A stretch of DNA of 11,354 nucleotides from Lachnospiraceae bacterium UBA7060 (GTDB lineage Bacteria > Bacillota > Clostridia > Lachnospirales > Lachnospiraceae), in contig DLAA01000026.1 in NCBI GenBank assembly GCA_002493835.1, positions 1-11,354 on the forward strand, in the 5' to 3' direction. The translations under genes were made by a program, and so were the position numbers. The notes beneath the pieces were generated by a model, which worked only from the letters and a program-made list of their open reading frames with translations, was not told the origin of the DNA and searched no databases. Positions 5,773 through 11,351 of this stretch are shown here, one piece after another (the stretch's first letter is position 1; every line of letters starts with the position of its first letter).

Positions 5773-7809
5773 ATGAAAAAGATCCAGACAGAAACACAAG
5801 CGGAAGATGCCGCAAAGGTCACGGAACTTGTCGCAAAGCTGAACCGATACAGGCATGAATATTACAACTTAGCGGCACCCAGCGTATCGGATGCGGTGTA
5901 TGACCATCTCTTCGACGAACTGCAGGAACTGGAGAAAAGAACGGGTATCATCCTCAGCAATTCTCCCACTCAGACGGTTGGCGCTGTCCCTGTCAGTTCG
6001 CTGAAAAAGGTGAAGCACAGCATCCCGCTGCTCAGTCTTGACAAGACCAAGCAGATGGAGGAGCTTCTGGAAATGGCAGGGAAATCGGTGTCCCTCCTGA
6101 TGCTGAAGCTGGACGGGCTTACCGTAAAACTCTGTTATGAGGACGGACGGCTTGTGGAGGCGTCAACCAGAGGAGACGGGGAAACAGGTGAGATGGTCAT
6201 CCATAACATCCCCGCCTTTTATAACGTGCCTGTCTCCATTCCCCATAAGGGCAGGCTGGTGGTGACCGGGGAGGGCATCATCCATCAGGATGACTTTGAG
6301 AGGATAAAAGGGGAGATACCCAGCGCGGATGGAAAAGGGGCATGTAATGCGAGAAACCTTGCCGCCGGCTCGATCAGGCTGTTAGATCCTGCCGCCTGCA
6401 GAAAACGCCATATCCATTTCTATGCGATCAATGTGATAGAAGGGATGGAGGTATTCGGAGAGATCGCGGACAGCCGCGGGAAATTACTGGAGGCACTGCT
6501 GCAGCTTGGCTTTGAGATCTGCCCTTTTGTGCCGCTGCCGGAAAAAATTTCTTTGGAGGGGATGAAACATGCGGTGCGGTATATGGACAATAATGCCGCC
6601 TATAGGAAACTGCCGATCGACGGCATGGTTCTGCGCTATGACAGCCTTTCCTATTCCAGAGGATGCGGGAAGACAGGCCACCATTATAAGGACGGTATCG
6701 CCTATAAATTTGAGGATGAGGTGCAGGAGACAGTCTTCCGGTCTGTGGAATGGACGCCCGGACGTTCTGGCGAGATAGCGCCGGTCGCTGTGTTCGACGC
6801 GGTGGAGATTGACGGATGCTGTGTATCAAGGGCAAGCCTGCATAACATTTCCTTTATCAGAGATCTGGAACTGCATCCGGGGTGCCGGATACTGGTATCT
6901 AGGCGGAACATGATCATCCCGCATATCGAGGATAACATTGACAGGGGGCATTATGAAAAGGGGATGATACCAGAAAAGTGTCCCTGCTGCGGGAACCCGG
7001 TAAGGATTTATGCGAGAAAAGGCGGTAACGGGCGTACCATTGAGACACTTCACTGTGACAACCCGGACTGCAGGAACCAGCTTTTACGGAAACTGGTGCA
7101 TTTTGCGGGGAAAAAGGCAATGGACATTTCCGGCATTTCAGAGGCAGTTATTGATAAATTCATTGAAAAAGGGTTCCTCCATACCTGTCAGGACTTTTAC
7201 TATCTGGACCGTTACCGGGATGAGATCATCCGCATGGAAGGCTTCGGGGAAAGGTCTTATGAGAAACTGCAGGAATCCATTGAAAAGAGCTGCCATACGA
7301 CTTTTGTAAGATATGTGGTGGCAATGGATATCCCCCTGGTCGGCAGGACGGCGGGCAGGGTACTGGACAGTTTTTTCAAGGGAAACCTGCAGGAGTTTGC
7401 TAAAGCGGCGGTGGACTGCTTTGATTTCACATCCCTGCCGGAGTTCGGGGAAAAGATGAGCCGGAGCATTTGGGAGTGGTTCCATGACTGGGATAACCTG
7501 AAATTATGGAAGACGTTACAGAAAGAATTTCATTTTGAGGAAAGAGAGGAAAAAACTATGAGAAATAGAACAGAGAACAATCCGTTTGCAGGATGCACGG
7601 TTGTAGCAACAGGAAAACTTGAGAATTTTACCCGTGACAGTATCAACAGCAGGATCACCAGCCTTGGGGCAACGGCGGGAAGTTCCGTCACCCGTAAAAC
7701 AGATTACCTGATCTGCGGGGAAAAGCCGGGCAGCAAACTGGCAAAGGCAAGGGAGCTTGGCATCCCTGTCCTGACGGAGCAGGAGTTCCTTGCCATGATC
7801 CCGGCATGA
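5773..7809 (+). CDS. ligA: NAD-dependent DNA ligase (accessory LigA)
   Basis: This enzyme seals nicks in DNA using NAD+. From the ATG at 5773, chosen for AAAGGAG at 5757-5763, the protein has 678 residues, the usual LigA length. An upstream GTG at 5704 lies at the edge of a hairpin and is less likely. Domain order is complete. The Ia domain has YRHEYYNLAAPSVSDAVYDHLFDEL. SPTQTVG is followed by the adenylation motif LKLDG (Lys112), then TRGDGETGE and RNLAAGSIR. An OB fold follows, then a Cys4 zinc finger from Cys403 (CPCCG...CDNPDC), helix-hairpin-helix segments (GFGERSYEKL, PLVGRTAGR), and a C-terminal BRCT domain from about residue 600. It is diverged from housekeeping ligases (SLDKTKQ, KLDG) and sits directly upstream of parM/parR, 9-18 nt away. 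This suggests a plasmid- or element-borne second ligase used in the element's own replication or transfer. An internal start before the BRCT domain is noted separately. Confidence 0.92.
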   Translation: MKKIQTETQAEDAAKVTELVAKLNRYRHEYYNLAAPSVSDAVYDHLFDELQELEKRTGIILSNSPTQTVGAVPVSSLKKVKHSIPLLSLDKTKQMEELLEMAGKSVSLLMLKLDGLTVKLCYEDGRLVEASTRGDGETGEMVIHNIPAFYNVPVSIPHKGRLVVTGEGIIHQDDFERIKGEIPSADGKGACNARNLAAGSIRLLDPAACRKRHIHFYAINVIEGMEVFGEIADSRGKLLEALLQLGFEICPFVPLPEKISLEGMKHAVRYMDNNAAYRKLPIDGMVLRYDSLSYSRGCGKTGHHYKDGIAYKFEDEVQETVFRSVEWTPGRSGEIAPVAVFDAVEIDGCCVSRASLHNISFIRDLELHPGCRILVSRRNMIIPHIEDNIDRGHYEKGMIPEKCPCCGNPVRIYARKGGNGRTIETLHCDNPDCRNQLLRKLVHFAGKKAMDISGISEAVIDKFIEKGFLHTCQDFYYLDRYRDEIIRMEGFGERSYEKLQESIEKSCHTTFVRYVVAMDIPLVGRTAGRVLDSFFKGNLQEFAKAAVDCFDFTSLPEFGEKMSRSIWEWFHDWDNLKLWKTLQKEFHFEEREEKTMRNRTENNPFAGCTVVATGKLENFTRDSINSRITSLGATAGSSVTRKTDYLICGEKPGSKLAKARELGIPVLTEQEFLAMIPA

Positions 7810-7827
7810 CAGGAGGGGATGGAAAAG

Positions 7828-8754
7828 ATGATCAGACTGGATGATGGAAGAGGTATCATAGGTTTCGATGATGGCTACCAGCTAGGAAAGACCGCAAACT
7901 TTGTCTTTGATAACGGCGTACATATGTTGGGGAGCGCAGAGCCGACACTGAAAGAAAATTCCCTGTTCTATGACGGGGAATATTTCAAGGTCGGGGAAGG
8001 CAGGGCGGCAATCACGGAAGATAAGGTATCGGATGATACGGCAAGGCTCCGAACAATGGCTGGAATCGCTATGGAACTGCGCAGGGAAGGACTTTGCAAG
8101 GCAGAGATTGTGCTTGTGGCAGGGGTGCCATTTTCCAACTATGGCAGGGACAAGTTAAAACTGACCGACTATTATAACCAGCGGAATGTATTGGATTTTT
8201 CCTATGAGGGAGAGGATTATTCTGTGACGGTCGGAAAGGTGATCGTCTGCCCACAGTGTTATTCCGCCATCGCTTCCCAGCTTGGAAATATGAAAGGCGA
8301 TTATCTGGTCGTGGATATCGGGAGCAAGACAACGGATGTGGTCTATGTGCAGAACGGATTTCCGGTAGAGAGCAAGTCCATCACGATCGAAAAGGCGATG
8401 GTCAAGTGGATCAAAGAGATCCAGCGGGACATGAAGGTGCAGACCGGGAAGGATATACCGGAGCATGAGGTGATGAAGGTGCTGTTAAAAGAAGAGAGCC
8501 ATCTTCCCATAGTATATGCGGAGCTGATAAACGGGATGATGCGGGAGAAGATCTGCTCGCTGGAACTGGAACTTGCGGAGCGCGGTTATGACATGGACTA
8601 TACCAATCTCATCTATGTGGGCGGCGGTGCGCTGATGGCCCGCGACCATGCAGGGAAATACCGGAGCCACACAGCATACGATTGTGACCTTTGTGCCAAT
8701 GCGAAAGGCTACGAGTTCCTTGCAGGACAGATGATGGGAAAGAAGGTGGGCTGA
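7828..8754 (+). CDS. parM: ParM/StbA-family actin-like segregation ATPase
   Basis: ParM-type proteins form actin-like filaments that push plasmid copies apart. The protein of about 308 residues has the actin-fold nucleotide motifs: phosphate-1 GIIGFDDGYQLGKTAN near the N-terminus, phosphate-2 LVVDIGSKTTDVVYV at about residue 160, and the adenosine motif LIYVGGGALM at about 264. An upstream in-frame ATG at 7819 is possible. However, AGGAGG (7811-7816) lies only 2 nt from it and 11 nt from 7828, so 7828 is preferred. It starts just after ligA and ends overlapping the next gene by one base (TGATG), a sign of translational coupling to the ParR-like partner. It belongs to the diverse Gram-positive ParM/Alp group rather than the R1 type. 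Plasmid or conjugative-element stability is the inferred role. Confidence 0.88.
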   Translation: MIRLDDGRGIIGFDDGYQLGKTANFVFDNGVHMLGSAEPTLKENSLFYDGEYFKVGEGRAAITEDKVSDDTARLRTMAGIAMELRREGLCKAEIVLVAGVPFSNYGRDKLKLTDYYNQRNVLDFSYEGEDYSVTVGKVIVCPQCYSAIASQLGNMKGDYLVVDIGSKTTDVVYVQNGFPVESKSITIEKAMVKWIKEIQRDMKVQTGKDIPEHEVMKVLLKEESHLPIVYAELINGMMREKICSLELELAERGYDMDYTNLIYVGGGALMARDHAGKYRSHTAYDCDLCANAKGYEFLAGQMMGKKVG

Positions 8755-9131
8755 TGGCGGGAAAGCAGAGGTCGGTATTCATCCGTTTTAATATGGCGGA
8801 TGAAACAGACTGTGACCTGTATCTGAAACTTGCGGAGGCGGCTGGAAGTTCTGCGTCATTGACATCGTATGTCAAAAGGGTGTTGGAAGAACATTTCCGT
8901 ATAAAAATGGAGATCACCGGAAGGCAGGAGTTCCATGAGCAGATGCTGTCGGCAGTACGGGAAGAAATGCAGGCACAGGGCATGAAGCTGGTAGGCGCGT
9001 TACTGGCGGGGATAGGAGCCGTGAGTGCTTCGGTGAAGAAGGGTGAAGCGGAACCAGCCATAACAGAGCTACCGGAGGTCTGTGAGGAATTGCCGGAGGA
9101 GCTTAACGGGGTTCTTGACCTTATCAGCTAA
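8754..9131 (+). CDS. ParR-like ribbon-helix-helix segregation adaptor
   Basis: This 125-residue protein starts at an ATG overlapping the parM stop codon. The N-terminus reads SVFIRFNMADETDCDLYLKLAEAAGSSASLTSYVKRVLEEHF. It fits a ribbon-helix-helix fold: a basic beta strand, a first helix, then a turn and a second helix. Residues 55-95 are mostly helical (RQEFHEQMLSAVREEMQAQGMKLVGALLAGIGAVSASV). The C-terminal 30 residues are strongly acidic (ELPEVCEELPEELNGVLDLIS), which matches ParR proteins, whose C-terminal tail contacts ParM. Position directly after parM with coupling is the strongest evidence. It should bind a centromere (parC), for which a repeat cluster just downstream is a candidate. 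The gene also might repress its own operon, as ParR proteins do. Family assignment is from fold and context, not from a recognised sequence signature. Confidence 0.7.
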   Translation: MAGKQRSVFIRFNMADETDCDLYLKLAEAAGSSASLTSYVKRVLEEHFRIKMEITGRQEFHEQMLSAVREEMQAQGMKLVGALLAGIGAVSASVKKGEAEPAITELPEVCEELPEELNGVLDLIS

Positions 9132-9182
9132 ATGAAACCTGACCAACGGTCATGATTTTTAGGCAGGAGGGCATGGTAGGAT

Positions 9183-9344
9183 ATGGTGGTGTCCGTGTGC
9201 CTTTGTAGAGAAGATGTTACAGATTTGATAGCATGTGCAAGTAATCTGTTGCAGATTCCGTGTTTTTCAGCAAACGGAAGGGAAAAAGTTGCATATCTGC
9301 AATCATTCGCGGCGGATATGCAACATATCCGGCTTGTTACATGA
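9183..9344 (+). CDS. Possible 53-residue small protein
   Basis: An open frame starts at ATG 9183 and ends at TGA 9342-9344. The peptide starts MVVSVCLCRED and continues with TDLIACASNLLQIPCF and REKVAYLQSFAADMQHIRLV. It looks protein-like: amphipathic helices, balanced composition, few rare codons. The ribosome binding site is imperfect. AGGAGG (9165-9170) lies 12 nt upstream and GGTAGG only 2 nt upstream. The same DNA holds repeats that could be a centromere, so the frame may be incidental. No family is recognised. Confidence 0.35.
   Translation: MVVSVCLCREDVTDLIACASNLLQIPCFSANGREKVAYLQSFAADMQHIRLVT
9216..9341. repeat. GTTRCA repeat cluster, candidate parC centromere
   Basis: GTTACAGATT (9216-9225), GTTGCAGATT (9248-9257), GTTGCATATC (9288-9297), its exact inverse GATATGCAAC (9315-9324) and GTTACATG (9336-9343) share the core GTTRCA. 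Five copies within about 130 nt is far above chance for a hexamer with one ambiguous base. Two also form inverted repeats: ACAGATT with AATCTGT (9219-9225, 9243-9249), and a 13-bp stem at 9288-9324. Spacing is irregular. Location just after the ParR-like gene suggests a ParR-binding centromere; an oriT is an alternative. Confidence 0.4.
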
Positions 9345-9374
9345 TGGAAGTATTTCATATGGAGTTATAGGATT

Positions 9375-9407
9375 TCCCTGTGCCATAACGGTATGGGGAT
9401 TCTTTTA
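9375..9407 (+). terminator. Leader hairpin before the 61-aa gene (attenuator-like)
   Basis: TCCCTGTGCC (9375-9384) pairs with GGTATGGGGA (9390-9399) through ten pairs including three G-U, with an ATAAC loop and a TTCTTTTA tail. It lies 29 nt before the next start codon and shares the pattern CCC-x-GTGCC / GG-ATGGGG-TTCTT with the hairpin before ligA. Confidence 0.55.
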
Positions 9408-9436
9408 TTGCCCGTCCCGGAGGTTACGAGGGCAGC

Positions 9437-9622
9437 ATGGAGAAAGATATGGAAAAGGATATGACGGAAAGAGTCAGGAAAGCCCAGGATAAGGCACTGG
9501 AACATCTGGACTATATTCTGGAAACCATCCCCACACCGGATTTTGTTGAGATTGTTGGGCATGTTGGCGGTGATGTGGTCACTTACAGGGTGTATAATGA
9601 CGGCTCTGTATATGAGAAATGA
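9437..9622 (+). CDS. Small hypothetical protein (61 aa)
   Basis: The frame starts at ATG 9437 after CCGGAGG and GAGGG. The first half is a charged helix (MEKDMEKDMTERVRKAQDKALEHLDYILETI). The second half is a likely beta hairpin (DFVEIVGHVGGDVVTYRVYNDGSVYEK) that ends like small soluble domains with a terminal strand-turn-strand. It ends 15 nt before the LPD28-like gene, with GCAGGGAGG in between, so the two are probably co-transcribed behind the attenuator-like hairpin. I do not recognise the family. Small genes of this type are common cargo of Clostridia conjugative elements; the function is unknown. Confidence 0.65.
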   Translation: MEKDMEKDMTERVRKAQDKALEHLDYILETIPTPDFVEIVGHVGGDVVTYRVYNDGSVYEK

Positions 9623-9637
9623 GCAGGGAGGTATCTT

Positions 9638-9913
9638 ATGATGAGGTTTGATTACAGGAGAGAGAAGTTTCAAAAAGTCAGTGTATGTGGTATCCCATGT
9701 GATTTCAGCGATATGCGTATAGATCATAATACAGTGCCGGAGGAGAGATATCAGTATGAAGTCGCAGGAGATGATGATAGTGGTGGTGATCCGGCAAGAG
9801 TACAGCGAGGGGTATTGGTCAATTTCTTTGGGACGTTGATCAGTGATGTGCCGCTGCCTCTTGGATGTGATGGTGTATTGTGGCTGCATGATAGGGATTA
9901 TGTATATCTGTAG
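9638..9913 (+). CDS. LPD28 domain-like protein
   Basis: This 91-residue protein reads MRFDYRREKFQKVSVCGIPCDFSDMRIDHNTVPEERYQYEVAGDDDSGGDPARVQRGVLVNFFGTLIS. This matches what I remember of LPD28, a large-polyvalent-protein-associated domain. Recognised parts are the F-Y-F opening, the FSDMRID-x-x-TVPE motif, YxYEVxxDDDxxGDP, and VLVNFFGTLIS. LPD28 genes occur in phages and conjugative elements of Firmicutes and have no defined activity. Two adjacent Met codons (9638, 9641) follow GGGAGG; the second gives MRFDY. It closes the small operon that begins at 9437. The assignment rests on memory of the family pattern and should be checked by profile search. Confidence 0.65.
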   Translation: MMRFDYRREKFQKVSVCGIPCDFSDMRIDHNTVPEERYQYEVAGDDDSGGDPARVQRGVLVNFFGTLISDVPLPLGCDGVLWLHDRDYVYL

Positions 9914-10127
9914 AAATAGGGGACAGGCATGTTTTGATGTAAGCAGAAATTCAATATCCATTTGTATAATCCACGGTGAAAAACTGAATACATGTTATGC
10001 TCCATAAAGCGTATACAGTTTATGTATTTTTTATAAAAAACATTTTATAGTGAATAAAAGTAATCGCTTTATGATTGGATTTATGTCATAAGATACTGAT
10101 ATAATTTGACAGATCGGAGGTGATAGG
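9914..10127. promoter_or_regulatory. AT-rich regulatory region upstream of the Mor-like gene
   Basis: No gene is visible. The region holds an inverted pair CATAAAGCG (10003-10011) and CGCTTTATG (10065-10073), and between them a perfect 14-bp palindrome TTTTTTATAAAAAA (10027-10040). An extended -10 promoter follows (see 10097-10105). This density of symmetric sites between an operon end and a regulator gene suggests an operator region, perhaps for autoregulation. Confidence 0.5.
10097..10105 (+). promoter_or_regulatory. Extended -10 promoter for the Mor-like gene
   Basis: TGATATAAT is a perfect extended -10 (TGnTATAAT) placed 22 nt before the GTG start at 10128. A -35 of only partial match, TTGGAT, lies at 10075-10080, so recognition would rely on the extended -10 or on an activator. 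Confidence 0.55.
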
Positions 10128-10463
10128 GTGATCAATATTGATTTTAACAATATAAACGATGAGATCGTCTACGAGGCATTTCATGTGGATGGGAATGAAG
10201 CAGAGGCACTGAATGACAGCTATCTGGAGCTTTTTGAACTGATCGGACGGGACGCTATGCTGAAACTGTTTACCCATTTTCATGGGGATAAGATAGACTG
10301 TCCCATGCGGCTGTACCGTGCAGAGTTTATTGCTGACCTTGCGAAAAATGAAACAGACAGGCGTGAAAGGGCGAAGATCGCAAGGGCAGGCGGATATTCG
10401 GCAAGGGTAATAGAGGGCGTGTTGAGTAAGCGCCGGAAGGAAAACGAAACGGAACTTGAATAA
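10128..10463 (+). CDS. Mor-like transcription regulator (small)
   Basis: The 111-residue protein starts at GTG 10128 behind CGGAGG, 7 nt away. Residues 28-55 (YLELFELIGRDAMLKLFTHFHGDKIDCP) fit the Mor transcription-activator pattern: IGxxAxLKLxxxFxGxxIxxP. The C-terminal half, LYRAEFIADLAKNETDRRERAKIARAGGYSARVIEGVLSKRRKE, fits a helix-turn-helix followed by a basic tail. Mor activators control phage middle genes, and related proteins are widespread on mobile elements. Its own upstream region is rich in palindromes, so autoregulation is plausible. The match is by pattern only; a generic helix-turn-helix protein remains possible. It probably shares an operon with the membrane protein 42 nt downstream. 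Confidence 0.55.
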   Translation: MINIDFNNINDEIVYEAFHVDGNEAEALNDSYLELFELIGRDAMLKLFTHFHGDKIDCPMRLYRAEFIADLAKNETDRRERAKIARAGGYSARVIEGVLSKRRKENETELE

Positions 10464-10505
10464 AAATGATACCAAGTAATGTTATTTTACAAAGGAGGTC
10501 TATCT

Positions 10506-11030
10506 ATGGAAAACATTATGTCATGGATTGGAGTTGTCATGATAGTAATTTTTACATGCATTAACTTATCGATTCTTCATAAGCATGTATTTCGTATATA
10601 CTTTAGCGGAGAAGCAATATTTAGAGAGATATGCTTGGCAATTTTCATTGCGTTCTTTGAGGCAGGGTTTGTCTTTAAAATATTTACAGGAGTATTTGGG
10701 GTATTTTTTAGCATAATCAAATTTATTTTAAAAGTTATATTGGTTCTGGCTATTATTGCAGCAGTAGGATTTCTATTGGCTAAACTACTACCTAAAATAC
10801 TTCCAAAGACTAAGCTTGTTGCTACTTGTCAAGGACGTATTCATCATTTTTCATCACTTTTTCTTGATTTCCCCTGTTTTCCATGCTCTAAATCATGGAG
10901 AATGACACGCTTTAACTTGTCCTCTACGCTTTGGGCACTTGTAGCAGAGAAATGTACCTCAACTAAATACCTTGTCTTGTCAATCTTCTGTTGTAAACAG
11001 GGCGTTAATCGCCCTGTGGTGTTGCTCTGA
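10506..11030 (+). CDS. Small membrane protein with a chimeric 3' end
   Basis: The ATG at 10506 follows a perfect AAAGGAGGT at 7 nt spacing. The first about 100 residues are a real-looking integral membrane protein: a helix at 5-27 (SWIGVVMIVIFTCINLSIL), a second at about 40-62 (REICLAIFIAFFEAGFVFKIF), and a long hydrophobic stretch at 63-96 (GVFGVFFSIIKFILKVILVLAIIAAVGFLL). The latter is followed by KLLPKILPKTK. From about residue 103 (nucleotide 10812) the frame runs antisense through the start of a serine recombinase gene and through tnpW, so the last about 70 residues are an accidental tail. The original gene was cut by a DNA joining event and reads on to a chance stop at 11028-11030. No family is recognised; the intact protein may have ended near residue 105-150. 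Confidence 0.55.
   Translation: MENIMSWIGVVMIVIFTCINLSILHKHVFRIYFSGEAIFREICLAIFIAFFEAGFVFKIFTGVFGVFFSIIKFILKVILVLAIIAAVGFLLAKLLPKILPKTKLVATCQGRIHHFSSLFLDFPCFPCSKSWRMTRFNLSSTLWALVAEKCTSTKYLVLSIFCCKQGVNRPVVLL
10814..10847 (-). pseudogene. Start of a large serine recombinase, truncated after about 10 codons
   Basis: On the minus strand, ATGATG at 10847-10842 overlaps the tnpW stop codon and opens a frame reading M(M)NTSLTSSNK. In Tn4451-type transposons and relatives a serine recombinase starts with such a short leader and then ITALYCRLS or similar. Here that continuation is missing and the sequence turns into the antisense of the membrane protein gene at about 10812. The remnant is too short for certain family assignment. 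The overlap with tnpW and the memory of similar N-termini make it the best reading. Confidence 0.45.
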
Positions 11031-11044
11031 ATGTTATCGCTCAT
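10844..11044 (-). CDS. tnpW: Transposon-encoded TnpW family protein
   Basis: On the minus strand, ATG 11044 follows AAGGAGGAAT. The 66-residue product reads MSDNIQSNTTGRLTPCLQQKIDKTRYLVEVHFSATSAQSVEDKLKRVILHDLEHG and then a basic tail. I recognise this as the TnpW family of Tn4451-like Clostridia transposons. A longer reading from 11080 lacks a ribosome binding site. TnpW has no proven activity; its genes travel with large serine recombinases, and here its stop overlaps the start of one. The gene seems intact while its downstream partner is cut off, so it marks the remains of a transposon or integrative element. A perfect 7-bp hairpin lies within its early codons (10998-11016). Confidence 0.75.
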   Translation of the reverse strand: MSDNIQSNTTGRLTPCLQQKIDKTRYLVEVHFSATSAQSVEDKLKRVILHDLEHGKQGKSRKSDEK

Positions 11045-11156
11045 ATTCCTCCTTGTTGGGCAATGCGTGCAAGCACACATAAAAAAGACGCATGGTTTAC
11101 AATTACTGTTCCATGCGCCTTTACGCTGTTATTTTGATATTAAATTGTTTTGTTGA
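11045..11156. other. Intergenic region between the two minus-strand genes
   Basis: It holds the tnpW ribosome binding site (complement of 11045-11054) and an intrinsic terminator for the upstream minus-strand gene. No clear separate promoter for tnpW was found between the terminator and its start. Confidence 0.45.
11081..11119 (-). terminator. Intrinsic terminator, minus strand
   Basis: Read on the minus strand, GGCGCATGG (11119-11111) pairs with CCATGCGTC (11095-11087), nine pairs including one G-U and a 15-nt loop. It is followed directly by T6 (11086-11081). It lies about 40 nt after the stop of the minus-strand gene at 11157 and before tnpW. Confidence 0.75.
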
Positions 11157-11351
11157 TTATGCTAACTGCATAACCTCGGTTTCAAGTTCCCTTAATTCGT
11201 CTAATGATAGTGAGGGAACACATAACGCAATCTCATCAAGTGATAGTTTTCCCATTTTTATCATTCTTTCCGCTGTTTCCCTGTCTGCGTCATGCCTTTC
11301 GCTCTTAATAAACGACTTCATTATCTGTTCTTCATCAAACAAACTCATCAT
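11157..11351 (-). CDS. Small or partial protein at the window edge
   Basis: The minus-strand frame encodes 64 residues from the ATG at 11351, starting MMSLFDEEQIMKSFIKSERHDADRETAERM and ending with a repeated leucine-rich helix pattern, MGKLSLDEIALCVPSLSLDELRELETEVMQLA. The frame is still open at the window end, so it may be the C-terminal part of a longer gene. Sequences of this style (GKLSLDEIAxxxPSLSLDEL) end many Rpn-type PD-(D/E)XK proteins of Lachnospiraceae, which would fit the Rpn gene at the left end. A free-standing small protein starting MSLFDEEQ is the alternative. It has its own terminator downstream. Confidence 0.55.
   Translation of the reverse strand: MMSLFDEEQIMKSFIKSERHDADRETAERMIKMGKLSLDEIALCVPSLSLDELRELETEVMQLA

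Larger units (their letters stand above)
9132..9436. other. Region downstream of parR: repeats, inverted repeats, possible small ORF
   Basis: This 305-nt stretch has a small hairpin right after parR (TGACC 9140-9144 with GGTCA 9148-9152, then TGATTTTT), possibly a weak terminator. It then holds five copies of GTTRCA in either orientation between 9216 and 9341, a 13-bp inverted repeat, a 53-codon ORF (9183-9344), and a leader-type hairpin at 9375. Whether the centre is coding or a cis-acting site cannot be settled by eye. Confidence 0.5.

Noticed and set aside
9128..9961. Long minus-strand open frames in the 9128-9961 region
   Set aside because: They run antisense to better-supported plus-strand genes, have no ribosome binding sites, and give compositions atypical of proteins.
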